Below, one piece after another: positions 1 through 8,740 of a DNA stretch of 64,000 nt; the stretch's first letter is position 1, and the number at the start of each line of letters is the position of its first letter. A program made the position numbers and the translations under genes. Below the pieces are notes generated by a model. That model was not told the DNA's origin and did not search any database. It saw only the letters and a program-made list of their open reading frames with translations. The stretch comes from Halomonas sp. ML-15 (GTDB taxonomy: Bacteria > Pseudomonadota > Gammaproteobacteria > Pseudomonadales > Halomonadaceae). Where the stretch lies: positions 1,373,289-1,437,288 of the forward strand of contig NZ_JACXZT010000019.1 of the NCBI RefSeq assembly GCF_014779595.1. The letters are read 5' to 3'.

Positions 1-39
1 TGATCTCAGACATCAAATAGACCTTGGGCAATGATGGGA

Positions 40-867
40 TTAGGCGCGCAGCGCCGTGCTCAGGGCTTCCGTCCAGCGCTCATCACGCTGGCCACAAACG
101 ATGAAGAACGGATTAAGCACGCTCTCCTGCTGATTGCAGCGCAGCGGCTCCAGAGTCTCGGCATTGAGCACCTCCCCTCCGGAAGCGGTCACCACGGCCT
201 GGGCGGCAGCGGTGTCCCACTCGCTGGTGGGGGCCAGTCGCGGGTAGAGGTCGGCATTGCCTTCCGCGACCAGGCACAGTTTGAGCGAACTCCCCATGGA
301 GACGCACTCGTAGGCAGGCAAGGCGCTGCAGAAGGCCTCGAAAGTTTCGGCGCCGTGACGGCGGCTGCCGACCACCTTCCAGGGAGCCGTCTCAGGGTCC
401 GGCAATTCACGCACCTGAATATTGGCGTAGATGCCCTGCACGATCTTGAAGGCCTCGCCGCCGACCTGCCCTACCCAGGTGGTCTGCAGTACCGGCGCGT
501 GGACGATACCGAATACCGGTACGCCCTCTTCAACCAGTGCCACATTGAGAGTGAATTCGCCGTTTTTGTTGATGAACTCCTTGGTGCCGTCCAACGGGTC
601 GATCAGCCAGTAGCGCTGCCATGCCTGGCGAGTGCTAAACGGTATCTCGGCCGACTCTTCGGAGAGCACCGGCACGTCAGGGGTAAGCTCCTCCAGCAGT
701 GCCACCAGCGCGTGGTGCGAGGCCATATCGGCTTCGGTCAGCGGGCTCTGGTCGTCCTTGGTCTCGACCGAGAAATCACGCTGATAAATCGCCATCACCT
801 CACGCCCAGCGGCGTGAACGCCCTCCATCAGGCGGGCGCGTATTTCATTGGTTACGAAAGCGGTCAA
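40..867 (-). CDS. cysQ: 3'(2'),5'-bisphosphate nucleotidase CysQ
   Basis: This 275-residue protein belongs to the inositol monophosphatase-like phosphatases. Family members hydrolyse 3'-phosphoadenosine 5'-phosphate (PAP) to AMP, which removes a by-product of sulfate assimilation. Visible signatures are LSEES around residues 68-72, DPLDGTKEF around 90-98 (metal-binding DPxDGT) and WDTAAAQ near 217. The length is normal for CysQ. The start is a TTG codon at 867, supported by an AGGAG five bases upstream; no better ATG is in frame. It is the leftmost gene and reads toward the window edge. The next gene upstream (the permease ending at 925) is on the same strand about 57 bases away, so co-transcription is possible. 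The family call is firm; PAP specificity comes from the family. Confidence 0.93.
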   Translation of the reverse strand: MTAFVTNEIRARLMEGVHAAGREVMAIYQRDFSVETKDDQSPLTEADMASHHALVALLEELTPDVPVLSEESAEIPFSTRQAWQRYWLIDPLDGTKEFINKNGEFTLNVALVEEGVPVFGIVHAPVLQTTWVGQVGGEAFKIVQGIYANIQVRELPDPETAPWKVVGSRRHGAETFEAFCSALPAYECVSMGSSLKLCLVAEGNADLYPRLAPTSEWDTAAAQAVVTASGGEVLNAETLEPLRCNQQESVLNPFFIVCGQRDERWTEALSTALRA

Positions 868-924
868 GGGAACTCCTAAACGGGGTCAAGAATAGATGAG
901 GGCCGCTCAGCGGCATCTTTTAAC

Positions 925-2691
925 TTAAAACCCCCACACCAGGGGAATCAGGCCAATGGCCGTGGCACCGACGATCAGGCTCAGCGGCGCGCCAAGGCGC
1001 AGGTAGTCGGTAAAACGGTAGCCGCCGGGACCGAGCACCATGAGGTTGGTCTGGTAGCCAAGCGGAGTCATGAAGCTGGCCGAGGCGGCAAACATGATGG
1101 CAATGATGAACGGCATGAAGCTGACGCCGAGCTGCTCCGCCACCGCCACGGCAATGGGGAACATCAGCACCGCCGCCGCGTTGTTGGTGATCAGCTCGGT
1201 AAATACGACCGTCATGACATACACCAGCGCCAGCGCAGCCCAGGGGGCCAGGCCATCGATCAACAACAGCCACTGGGCGATCTGGGCGGCGGCGCCGGTC
1301 TGGGTCATGGCCACGCCCAACGCGAAGGAGGCGGCAATCACCACCAGCACCGAGAGATCGACGTAGCGGCGCGCCTTGCTGGCGGTAATGCAGCGGGTGG
1401 CAAGCATCGCCCCGCCGGCTAGCAAGGCGGCCTCGAGAATGCTCAGCAGCCCGCTGGCACTGGCGATGACCATGCTGGCCAGTATGCCCAGCGCCAGCGG
1501 CGCCTTGCGAAAATCCGGCGGCGTGGAGTCGTTGAGGGCACTGACCAGCAGGAAGTCCTTGCGGTAGCGGTACTGGTCGACGAAGTCCTGGGTGGTCTCG
1601 AGAAGCAGGGTGTCGCCCACCTGCAGCGTCACGGTACCCAGCTTGCCGGGGATGCGCTTGCCGTGCCGGGAGATAGAGATGATCACCGCTTGATAGCGCG
1701 AGCGGAAACGCGACGCCTTGACCGTCTGGCCGAGGCCGCCAAAATCGGGGCCGATCACCGCTTCAACCAGGCAGCGCTTGTGGTGGGCGATATCGAGTTT
1801 GTGCACGTCACCGCTGGCGGGCTGCAGGCCGTTGACGCGGCGCAGCTCGCGGGCGCACTCCGGGGCGCCGATGAAGACCAGGATATCGCCGGCCATCAGC
1901 TCGGTGTCCGGCGGTACCGCGGTAAGCAGCCGGCCATGACGTTCGATGTCGGCCAGGTAGCCGTGGGTCAGGCTGCGCAGCCCAGCGTCGGCAATGGTCT
2001 TGCCCACCAGCGGGCCCTTCTCGGCAACGACCACTTCGACGGCGTACTCGCGGGCCTGTTCGAGCTGCTCCAGCGCCCCCTCTCGGCTAGGCAGCAGGCG
2101 GTCGGCGAACAGATAGAGAAAGATGCCGCCCACCAACACCAGTGGCACCCCTACCCAGGCTAAGGAAAACATCGACAGGCCAATACCCTTCTGGCTCTGC
2201 AGTAAGCCATCCACCACCAGGTTGGTGCTGGTTCCGATCAGCGTGCAGGTACCGCCAATAATGGCGGCGTAGCTGAGGGGCAACAGCAGCTTGGAGGGCG
2301 GAAGCTTGAGGCGCGCCGCCCACTCCTGAATGGCGGGGATGAACATCGCCACCACGGTGGTGTTGTTCATGAAGGCGCTTAGCCCCGCCGTGGGCAGCAG
2401 TACCCGTAGCTGGGCTTGGCGCAGCCGGGTGGGCTGGCCCAGCAGGCGGTGGGCGATCCACTGGATGGCGCCGGTTTCCTTGAGGCCAGCGGCGACCACA
2501 TAGAGCACGGCGATGGTCATCACGCCGGGGTTCGAGAACCCCACCAGCGCGTCGCCAGGCGCCAGAATGCCAGAAATGATCAGAAAGCCGAGCGCGGCCA
2601 TCAGGATGATGTCGGGGGCAATGCGGGTTAAGGCCAGGGTGCCGAGCACCGCTACCACAGTGACGAGGGTGATGACTGCAGAAATTTCCAT
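925..2691 (-). CDS. SLC13-family permease with tandem RCK_C (TrkA-C) domains
   Basis: This 588-residue inner-membrane protein has hydrophobic segments in roughly residues 1-190 and 395-588. They flank a soluble centre (about 205-375) that looks like two TrkA-C/RCK_C modules. That is the architecture of the large divalent anion:sodium symporters often annotated as SLC13 permeases, whose relatives carry dicarboxylates or sulfate. The pattern N-N-T near residue 110 and again near 495 fits the duplicated re-entrant hairpins of the family. The ATG at 2691 is the natural start. Its position next to cysQ makes sulfate an attractive substrate, but that is inference. The 718-base region upstream carries repeats and no recognisable regulator. 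Confidence 0.88.
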   Translation of the reverse strand: MEISAVITLVTVVAVLGTLALTRIAPDIILMAALGFLIISGILAPGDALVGFSNPGVMTIAVLYVVAAGLKETGAIQWIAHRLLGQPTRLRQAQLRVLLPTAGLSAFMNNTTVVAMFIPAIQEWAARLKLPPSKLLLPLSYAAIIGGTCTLIGTSTNLVVDGLLQSQKGIGLSMFSLAWVGVPLVLVGGIFLYLFADRLLPSREGALEQLEQAREYAVEVVVAEKGPLVGKTIADAGLRSLTHGYLADIERHGRLLTAVPPDTELMAGDILVFIGAPECARELRRVNGLQPASGDVHKLDIAHHKRCLVEAVIGPDFGGLGQTVKASRFRSRYQAVIISISRHGKRIPGKLGTVTLQVGDTLLLETTQDFVDQYRYRKDFLLVSALNDSTPPDFRKAPLALGILASMVIASASGLLSILEAALLAGGAMLATRCITASKARRYVDLSVLVVIAASFALGVAMTQTGAAAQIAQWLLLIDGLAPWAALALVYVMTVVFTELITNNAAAVLMFPIAVAVAEQLGVSFMPFIIAIMFAASASFMTPLGYQTNLMVLGPGGYRFTDYLRLGAPLSLIVGATAIGLIPLVWGF

Positions 2692-3409
2692 TCAGTGGGT
2701 CGCCATGCGGTCTGTCATGTCCTGATGTAGGCAGGTGGTCTTTTATTGGGGGCAGCGCTACGCGCTGCAATCGCGACTGACGTCGTTCCCACACTGGGGA
2801 GTGGCGCGAAGGCCAATGTAGGAGTGAATTTATTCGCGATGGGGTTACCCGGTAGCGCTGCGCGCTGCGATCGCGACTGACGTCGCTCCCACATTGCAGT
2901 GGCGCCATTGGCAAAGAGGGAGCGGCTGCGGCGGGCTATCCGCGCGGGCACGCTACCGCCCGGGGATTGTTACGGACGCATTCCCGGGCCCTGTGATAGC
3001 AGTGCGCCGGCAGTCCGGAAAGGCGTCACAGCAGGAGCCTACGGGCCCCCAGTGTTAGCGTAGCTTCCTGAGAGCCACTCCTCGGCCCTTGGTGCCTTCC
3101 TTTGCTGCCAGCTTGTCGCTGGATGACTCAACCGCGGCGCTCAGCCGGCCAGTACCTGATGCGTCACTATTCTAAGGAGTGCCGCGAGTCGGCTCCAGCT
3201 ACCCACCGTAGCATTTTGTTGGGTACCTAATTTTAATTGTGCCCGCAAGGATACAGGCTGCATCAGTGGAGGCAAAGCCACGCCTATCAGTCACTTATAC
3301 ATCCGTCGCGGAATGTTTATTTTGTACAAAGTTGAAACCTCTCTTACACATCGCGACTGAAGCCGCTCCCACACGGGGAGTGGCGCCACTGGCAAAAGTG
3401 GGAGCGAAT
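2692..3409. other. Gene-free stretch with repeats and unexplained DNA
   Basis: This 718-base stretch lies between the permease and the LysR gene. About 2750-2905 holds one full REPIN and a half unit, and about 3347-3425 holds another REP pair reaching into the end of the LysR gene. The 400 or so bases between them show no recognisable gene, RNA family or terminator. A 38-codon open frame on the minus strand (3055-3171) has no start codon and was not called. Confidence 0.6.
2750..2905. repeat. REPIN copies (one and a half units)
   Basis: The stretch contains the reverse REP arm GCGACTGACGTCG(T/C) twice, and between them a forward arm GTGAATTTATTCGC followed by a GCGCTGCGCGCTGC core. This is the unit found throughout the window. 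The copy is slightly decayed: the first arm has a T for C, and the forward arm reads GGAGTGAATT instead of GGAGCGAATT. Confidence 0.8.
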
Positions 3410-3425
3410 TTATTCGCGATGCAAG
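3347..3425. repeat. REP pair overlapping the 3' end of the LysR gene
   Basis: A reverse arm (CGCGACTGAAGCCGCTCCCAC) is followed by a forward arm (GGGAGCGAATTTATTCGCGAT). The forward arm contains the stop codon of the minus-strand LysR gene: read on that strand the arm gives CAT CGC GAA TAA. Confidence 0.8.
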
Positions 3426-4333
3426 GATTTGAGGATCCCCATTTCCTTAAGGGTGTCGATCTCTTCATGGATCTCGTCGCAGAAGGCGTCGGCGACCTTG
3501 CTGAGGGGGCGGCTCTTGGACTTGAGTAGCGCCATCTCCCACTCGATGGCGGGCTCCAGCGGTTTGGATACCACCGCGGTACCTTGAAGCAGCAGCTCGG
3601 CAATGGGGTCGATGACGGCGATGCCCACGCCGCGATCCACCAGGGCGCAGACGCCGCGCATATGACGCAGCTCGGCGGCGATGTGCCGTTTGATGTCGAT
3701 GGTCTGCATGATGTAGTCGACCCGGGCGCGCAGCGGGCTGTCGGCCATCAGCTCGACGAAGGTCTGGTTCTGCAGGTTGGCGATGGGCACCACCGGGTCG
3801 GCGGCCAGTTCGTGATCACGATGCATGATGCAGCGGGCGCTGCAGCGGGCCAGCCGTGTGACGCTGGCGCCGTAGGTGTCGGCCTCGAGGGTGATACCCA
3901 GCGCCACGTCACAGGTGTTGTTGTCGATCATCTTGAGCAGCTCCTGCAGGCCGGCATCCACCACCCGCACGCCGACCTTGGGGTGGCGCAGTTTGAAGCG
4001 CTGGATCACGTCGAGCAGGAAGGTGTCGCAGAAGATCGGCTGGGCGGCCACCACCACGCTGCCCAGCTGATTGTTGGAGATCGCTTCGGCGTCCTTCTGG
4101 GTATCGCGAATGCTGGCCATCAGCCGCAGCACCGAGGCGTGGTAGAGAAACGCCTCTTCCGTGGGCGCCAGCTGGTTCCTGCTGCGCTTGAAGAGCGCAA
4201 ACCCCAACTCCTCCTCCAGGCCGCTGAGCAGGCGGCTGACCATCGACTGGCTGATCGCCAGGGCATCCGCCGCTGCCTGGGTGGTGCCGTGCCTCATGAA
4301 GGCATCGAAGGCTTCGATTTCCTTGAGTTTCAT
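3410..4333 (-). CDS. LysR-family transcriptional regulator
   Basis: This 307-residue protein has an N-terminal winged helix-turn-helix (about residues 1-60, with QAAADALAISQSMVSRLLSGLEE-like spacing cut here to QAAADALAISQSMVSRLL) and a LysR substrate-binding domain from about residue 90. I start it at the ATG at 4333 because the protein from there begins exactly at the expected LysR N terminus; the frame stays open for 34 further codons upstream with no homology expected. It is divergent from tctC, so it probably controls the tctCBA-amidohydrolase operon in response to the transported compound (inference). Its last residues HRE and its stop codon lie inside a REP arm. Confidence 0.92.
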   Translation of the reverse strand: MKLKEIEAFDAFMRHGTTQAAADALAISQSMVSRLLSGLEEELGFALFKRSRNQLAPTEEAFLYHASVLRLMASIRDTQKDAEAISNNQLGSVVVAAQPIFCDTFLLDVIQRFKLRHPKVGVRVVDAGLQELLKMIDNNTCDVALGITLEADTYGASVTRLARCSARCIMHRDHELAADPVVPIANLQNQTFVELMADSPLRARVDYIMQTIDIKRHIAAELRHMRGVCALVDRGVGIAVIDPIAELLLQGTAVVSKPLEPAIEWEMALLKSKSRPLSKVADAFCDEIHEEIDTLKEMGILKSLHRE

Positions 4334-4394
4334 ATATGCCCTCTTCGCGCTTCTCGTTGTGGGCGGGGCATGCACTATTGCGCCCCTGCTAGTA

Positions 4395-4413
4395 CCTTTA
4401 TGCATACTAAAGG
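4395..4413. promoter_or_regulatory. Candidate LysR operator in the divergent intergenic region
   Basis: CCTTTA and TAAAGG form an inverted repeat separated by seven bases (TGCATAC), lying 61 bases upstream of the LysR start and 99 bases before tctC. Its position between a LysR gene and its divergent target suits an operator. LysR sites usually follow T-N11-A, which it only loosely resembles. Confidence 0.35.
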
Positions 4414-4512
4414 CTTTTTTTGCAATACTTTTCATAGCCGTCTATGCTGAAACGGCTCGAATAACTCGCTCTATCGGTGAGCGACTGCCACAACAATAGG
4501 AAGGAGACGAAC

Positions 4513-5478
4513 ATGAAACGTGCCTTGAGCCTGGCCGCAGCCACCCTGATGGTGACCTGCGCCGCCAATGCCCAGAGCTACCCGTCGGAGTCGGTCACCC
4601 TGGTGGTGCCCTACGGCCCCGGCGGTGCGTCCGACCTCGCCGGCCGCGCCCTGGCGGAATCCGCCCGCGACTTCCTCGGCGAGCCCATCACCGTCGTCAA
4701 CCAGGCTGGCTCAGGCGGCATGACCGGTGCCCGCGACGTGTCGCGCTCCGACCCCGACGGCTACACCCTGCTGCTGGCACGAGTGGGCATGGCGCTGTCC
4801 CCTGCCGTCAACGCCAACAGCAGCGTCGACTGGGATGAGTACACCTTCCTCAGCCCGCTGGAAGCCACGCCGATGATTCTCGCCGTGGCCGAGGACTCGC
4901 CCTACGAGAGCGTCGAGGAGCTGCTCGAGAGCATCGACAGCGATCCAGGCGCCCTGAGTTACGCGGCATCCGGGGCGACCGCCATCGATGGGTTCACCGT
5001 GCAGACGCTGCTGGCCGATGTGGATCTCGATCCGCTCACCGCGGCCACGCTGGTGCCCTACCGCGGCGGCGGCGAGCTGGCCACGGCGCTGCTCGGCGGC
5101 CACGTGGACTTTCTGGCGATCGCCGCCGGCTCATTGATGCCGCACATCGAGAGCGGCGACATGCGCCCGCTGATGGTCTATTCACCGGAGCGTATGGACG
5201 CCCTGCCGGATGTGCCCACCGCCGAGGAGCTGGAGTATGAGCTGGCCGGTCAGGTGATCGGTTGGAGCGCCCTGTATGGTCCGCCCGACCTGCCGGATGA
5301 GGTCGTCGACACCTGGAACCAGGTGATGGAACAGGTCGCCGAGGATGATGGCTGGCTGAGCCGGGCCGATGACCGTGGCTCGATCTCGACCATCGGCACC
5401 CTCGACATGGCCACCTACGCCGAGGAGCAGTACGCCTTCTATCGCGGCCTGGCCGAAGAGTTTGGCTATCTGGACTGA
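4513..5478 (+). CDS. tctC: Tripartite tricarboxylate transporter substrate-binding protein TctC
   Basis: This 321-residue periplasmic binding protein of the Bug/TctC family has a clear signal peptide (MKRALSLAAATLMVTCAANA, cleavage after about residue 20) followed by YPSESVTLVVPYGPGGASD, the conserved start of the mature family fold. It captures a carboxylate and delivers it to the TctAB membrane pair encoded downstream. The ATG at 4513 is preceded by GGAAGGAG at good spacing; an upstream in-frame ATG at 4477 is not needed and would mask the signal peptide. It is the first gene of tctC-tctB-tctA-M20-M20. The ligand is unknown; the downstream amidohydrolases suggest an N-acyl or N-carbamoyl compound. 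Confidence 0.93.
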   Translation: MKRALSLAAATLMVTCAANAQSYPSESVTLVVPYGPGGASDLAGRALAESARDFLGEPITVVNQAGSGGMTGARDVSRSDPDGYTLLLARVGMALSPAVNANSSVDWDEYTFLSPLEATPMILAVAEDSPYESVEELLESIDSDPGALSYAASGATAIDGFTVQTLLADVDLDPLTAATLVPYRGGGELATALLGGHVDFLAIAAGSLMPHIESGDMRPLMVYSPERMDALPDVPTAEELEYELAGQVIGWSALYGPPDLPDEVVDTWNQVMEQVAEDDGWLSRADDRGSISTIGTLDMATYAEEQYAFYRGLAEEFGYLD

Positions 5479-5521
5479 GCGACAGCGAGTCGCCATCGTT
5501 GATTAACCTGGGAGAGTGCAC

Positions 5522-6025
5522 ATGGGCATGACGCGCGGTTTTCTCATCACGGCGTTGTTCGGGGTCGTGCTATTCGTACTGATTCCGGTCTATGTGCCTC
5601 GCCCCAGCTTCATTCCCGGGTTCGCCCCACCACCCGACATGTGGCCGCGGGCGATCTCGATCCTCGGCATGGTGCTCGGCCTGCTGTTGCTGGGGCTGTC
5701 GCTGTCGAAGAAAACCCAGGCCATTGCCGACCCGGAGGATGCCAGCGAAATACGCGGTGATACACCGCTGCCCACCCTGCTGCTGCGCTTCGGCTGGTCG
5801 GTGCTGGCCTTCGCTCTGTTCGTCGGCGCGGTGATGCTGCTGGGCTTCCTGCTCGCCAGCATGCTGCTGCTGATTGTCATGCTGGTGCTCACCGGCTATT
5901 GGCGGCACAAGTGGGTCTCCTTGATGGTGGCCGTTGCCCTGCCACTGCTCCTCTATCTGTTCTTTTCCAGCGCACTTAATACGCGCTTTCCCACCGGCAG
6001 CCTGTTAAGGGCCCTGGGCGTATAA
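5522..6025 (+). CDS. tctB: Tripartite tricarboxylate transporter small membrane subunit TctB
   Basis: This protein of 167 residues has four predicted membrane helices, a short hydrophilic loop around residues 60-85, and the length and position expected of TctB, the small integral subunit that partners TctA. I use the ATG at 5522, with GGAGAG at 5511-5516. A GTG six bases upstream is in frame but overlaps that ribosome site, and a second ATG follows at 5528. It sits 43 bases after tctC and 27 before tctA, so the three genes are one transcription unit. Confidence 0.87.
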   Translation: MGMTRGFLITALFGVVLFVLIPVYVPRPSFIPGFAPPPDMWPRAISILGMVLGLLLLGLSLSKKTQAIADPEDASEIRGDTPLPTLLLRFGWSVLAFALFVGAVMLLGFLLASMLLLIVMLVLTGYWRHKWVSLMVAVALPLLLYLFFSSALNTRFPTGSLLRALGV

Positions 6026-6052
6026 CGCACCGCGTATTACAGGAACGACATC

Positions 6053-7525
6053 ATGCTCAATGACCTGCTGATTGCCTTCCAGGCCGTCGCGACGCTCGAG
6101 AATTTTCTGATCATGGCCGCGGGCATCTGGGGCGGCGTGATCATCGGTGCCATTCCCGGCATGACCGGGACCATGGCGGTGACCCTGGCGCTGCCGTTCA
6201 CCTTCTATATGCAGCCGATTCCCAGCATCCTGCTGCTGGTGGCGCTCTACAAGGGCTCCACCTATGGCGGCTCGGTGTCGGCGATCCTGATCAAGACGCC
6301 GGGCACCGCCTCGGCGGCCTGCACGACCCTGGATGGTTACCCGCTGGCGCGCCAGGGCAAGGCCGGCAAGGCGCTGAACATGGCGCTCTACTCGTCGTGT
6401 ACCGGCGACTTCATCTCCAATATCTCGCTGATCTTCATTGCCGCGCCGCTGGCCCTGCTGGCGCTGCGCATCGGCCCGCCCGAGTACTTCATGCTGATGG
6501 TATTCGCCTTGACCACCGTGGCCGGGGTCTCGGGGCGCTCGCTGCTGCTGGGGCTGGTATCGGCGTGCATGGGGCTGCTGCTGGCCACCGTCGGCGAGGA
6601 CATGTACGGCTCGTTCCGCTTCGATCTGACCGTGGACATGCAGAGCGGCCTGGCGGTGGCACCGGTGCTGATCGGCCTGTTCGCCATCCCCGAGCTGCTC
6701 AAGATCGTGGTGTTCCGCAATACCGAGTCCCACAAGCCGATGCAGCTGGGCGACAACAAGGTGACCCGCGCCGAGCTGCGCCGCTCGCTGAAGTCGATGC
6801 TCAAAGGCAGCATGATCGGCGTGGTGATGGGGGCGATCCCGGGTATCGGGCCCTCGGCGGCGGCGTTCTCCTCCTACGGCGAGGCGCAGCGCAGCTCCAG
6901 GAACCGCGACAACTTCGGCAAGGGCGAGGTCGAGGGCATCGCCGCCTCGGAGTCGGCCAACAACGGCTGCTGCGGCTCGACCATGATTCCGCTGCTGGCC
7001 CTGGGCGTGCCCGGCGACGTGATCACCGGGGTGATGCTCGGCGCCTTCATGATCCACGGCATGACGCCCGGCCCGATGCTGTTCGAGAACAACCTCAACG
7101 AGGTCTACATGCTGTTCATCGGCATGCTGTTCTCGTCGGTGCTGCTGTTCGGCGCCGGCAAGGCGACGATGCGCTTCTTCTCGCATATCGCGCGCATTCC
7201 GCCGGGGCTGATGGCGCCCATCGTGCTGATCCTGTGCCTGTTCGGCATCTTCTCGATCTCCAACAGCATGTACGACGTGATCGTGCTGCTGGCCATGGGG
7301 GTGTTCGGGTTCTTCATGTTCCTGTTCGCGATCCCCGCCGCGCCCTTCCTGATCGCCTTCATCCTGGGGCCGATGCTGGAGGAGAACCTGCGCCGCGCCC
7401 TCGCCATCTCCCGCGGTGACCCGAGCATTCTGGTGTCATCGCCCATTACCTGGCTATTCGCCTCGCTGGCCGTATTCGTGGTGGTGATCACCATTCGCCA
7501 GCAGCTCAAGAAAGCCAAGGCCTGA
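6053..7525 (+). CDS. tctA: Tripartite tricarboxylate transporter large permease TctA
   Basis: This 490-residue polytopic protein is the transport channel of the TTT system. The hallmark glycine-rich motif GAIPGMTGTMAVTLALPFTF lies near residues 31-50, and the repeated half-motif GAIPGIGPSAAAFSSYGEAQ lies near 262-281, as expected from the internal duplication of TctA. About eleven or twelve membrane helices are visible. It follows tctB by 27 bases and precedes the first M20 hydrolase by 32. The family assignment is secure; the substrate is not shown by the sequence. Confidence 0.94.
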   Translation: MLNDLLIAFQAVATLENFLIMAAGIWGGVIIGAIPGMTGTMAVTLALPFTFYMQPIPSILLLVALYKGSTYGGSVSAILIKTPGTASAACTTLDGYPLARQGKAGKALNMALYSSCTGDFISNISLIFIAAPLALLALRIGPPEYFMLMVFALTTVAGVSGRSLLLGLVSACMGLLLATVGEDMYGSFRFDLTVDMQSGLAVAPVLIGLFAIPELLKIVVFRNTESHKPMQLGDNKVTRAELRRSLKSMLKGSMIGVVMGAIPGIGPSAAAFSSYGEAQRSSRNRDNFGKGEVEGIAASESANNGCCGSTMIPLLALGVPGDVITGVMLGAFMIHGMTPGPMLFENNLNEVYMLFIGMLFSSVLLFGAGKATMRFFSHIARIPPGLMAPIVLILCLFGIFSISNSMYDVIVLLAMGVFGFFMFLFAIPAAPFLIAFILGPMLEENLRRALAISRGDPSILVSSPITWLFASLAVFVVVITIRQQLKKAKA

Positions 7526-7557
7526 TCTTTCTCACTCTTTGCCAAGGACTCGACATC

Positions 7558-8739
7558 ATGCATGCCAGCGCCCAGGACCATCCGCGACTCGATGCCGCCA
7601 TCTCGCACCTCGCCGACCTGATCGGCTTCGACACCACCAGCGCCTACTCCAACCTGGCGATCATCGAGCACCTGCGGCGCTTCTTCGCCGAGCTGGGTGC
7701 CGATGTCACGGTGCTGCCGGACGCCAGCGGCGAGAAGGCCAACCTTGTGGCGCGGCTCGGCCCGGCTGACGTGCCCGGCATCGTGCTCTCGGGGCATACC
7801 GATGTGGTGCCGGCGAACCCCGGGAGCTGGCAGAGCGATCCGTTCCGCATGGAGCGGCGCGGCAGCCGGCTGTTCGGTCGCGGCACCTGCGACATGAAGG
7901 GCTTCGCCGCCTGCGTGATGGCGGCGGCACCGGCCTTTGCCAACGGCAAGCTGACGCGCCCCGTCTACTTCTGTTTCTCCCACGACGAGGAGGTGGGCTG
8001 TCTGGGGGCACCGGCGATCGCCAGGCACCTGGCCGCCCTCGAGGTGCCGCCGGCGCTGGCGATCATCGGCGAGCCCAGCGAGATGCAGCTGATCAACGGC
8101 CAGAAGGGCAAGATCGCCATGGAAGTGACGGTGCACGGCGACGGCGGCCACTCCTCCTTTGCCCCGCAGCACGTCAATGCGGTGGAGTATGCCTCGCGCA
8201 TCATCGCCATGATCGGCGACCGATCGCGACGATATGAGCGAGAAGGCCCTTACGACACCGATTTCAGCGTGCCCCATGCCACTACCCTGGCCACCATCGT
8301 CGAAGGCGGCGTGGCCACCAACGTAACGCCAGATTCCTGCCGCTTTATCTTCGAGCTGCGCAGCATCGATCAGGACGCCGCCCAGCCCGACATGCAGGCA
8401 CTGATCAGCGATGTCGAAGCCACCCTGCTGCCCGAGATGCGCGCCATCGCCCCCGACGCCCAGATCGAGTGGCAGGAGATGTTCTCCTACCCGGCCATGG
8501 GCGATGCCACCGGTTGCGAGATGTTCAAGCAGCTGGAACCCATCCTCCCCCCGCGCGGCGGCAAGGTCTCCTACGGCTCCGAGGGCGGGGTGTTCGAGAT
8601 CGTCGGTGACATCCCGTCGATCATCATCGGGCCCGGCTCGATCCGCCAGGCCCACAAGCCCGACGAGTTTATCGAGATCGACCAGCTCGGCCAGTGCCTG
8701 GCGTTCTTCGATGAGCTCGATGCCTGGATGAGGCGCTGA
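7558..8739 (+). CDS. argE: Acetylornithine deacetylase (ArgE)-type M20 hydrolase
   Basis: This M20A metallopeptidase-fold protein has 393 residues. Zinc-site motifs are SGHTDVVPA (about 80-88), GRGTCDMKGFAA (about 107-118) and SHDEEVGCLGA (about 141-151), with the dimerisation domain in the middle. ArgE-like enzymes release acetate from N-acetyl amino acids, notably N-acetylornithine. The gene is co-directional with tctCBA and only one base from the next M20 gene. It may therefore act on an imported N-acyl amino acid rather than, or besides, arginine biosynthesis; that is inference. The ATG at 7558 follows the tctA stop by 32 bases. Confidence 0.88.
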   Translation: MHASAQDHPRLDAAISHLADLIGFDTTSAYSNLAIIEHLRRFFAELGADVTVLPDASGEKANLVARLGPADVPGIVLSGHTDVVPANPGSWQSDPFRMERRGSRLFGRGTCDMKGFAACVMAAAPAFANGKLTRPVYFCFSHDEEVGCLGAPAIARHLAALEVPPALAIIGEPSEMQLINGQKGKIAMEVTVHGDGGHSSFAPQHVNAVEYASRIIAMIGDRSRRYEREGPYDTDFSVPHATTLATIVEGGVATNVTPDSCRFIFELRSIDQDAAQPDMQALISDVEATLLPEMRAIAPDAQIEWQEMFSYPAMGDATGCEMFKQLEPILPPRGGKVSYGSEGGVFEIVGDIPSIIIGPGSIRQAHKPDEFIEIDQLGQCLAFFDELDAWMRR

Positions 8740-8740
8740 T

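Noticed and set aside
31-879. A 282-codon plus-strand frame opposite cysQ
   Set aside because: It is the antisense shadow of a clear phosphatase gene and shows no protein-family motifs.
3055-3171. A 38-codon minus-strand open frame with protein-like composition
   Set aside because: It lacks any start codon and has no recognisable similarity; possibly a remnant, but not supportable.
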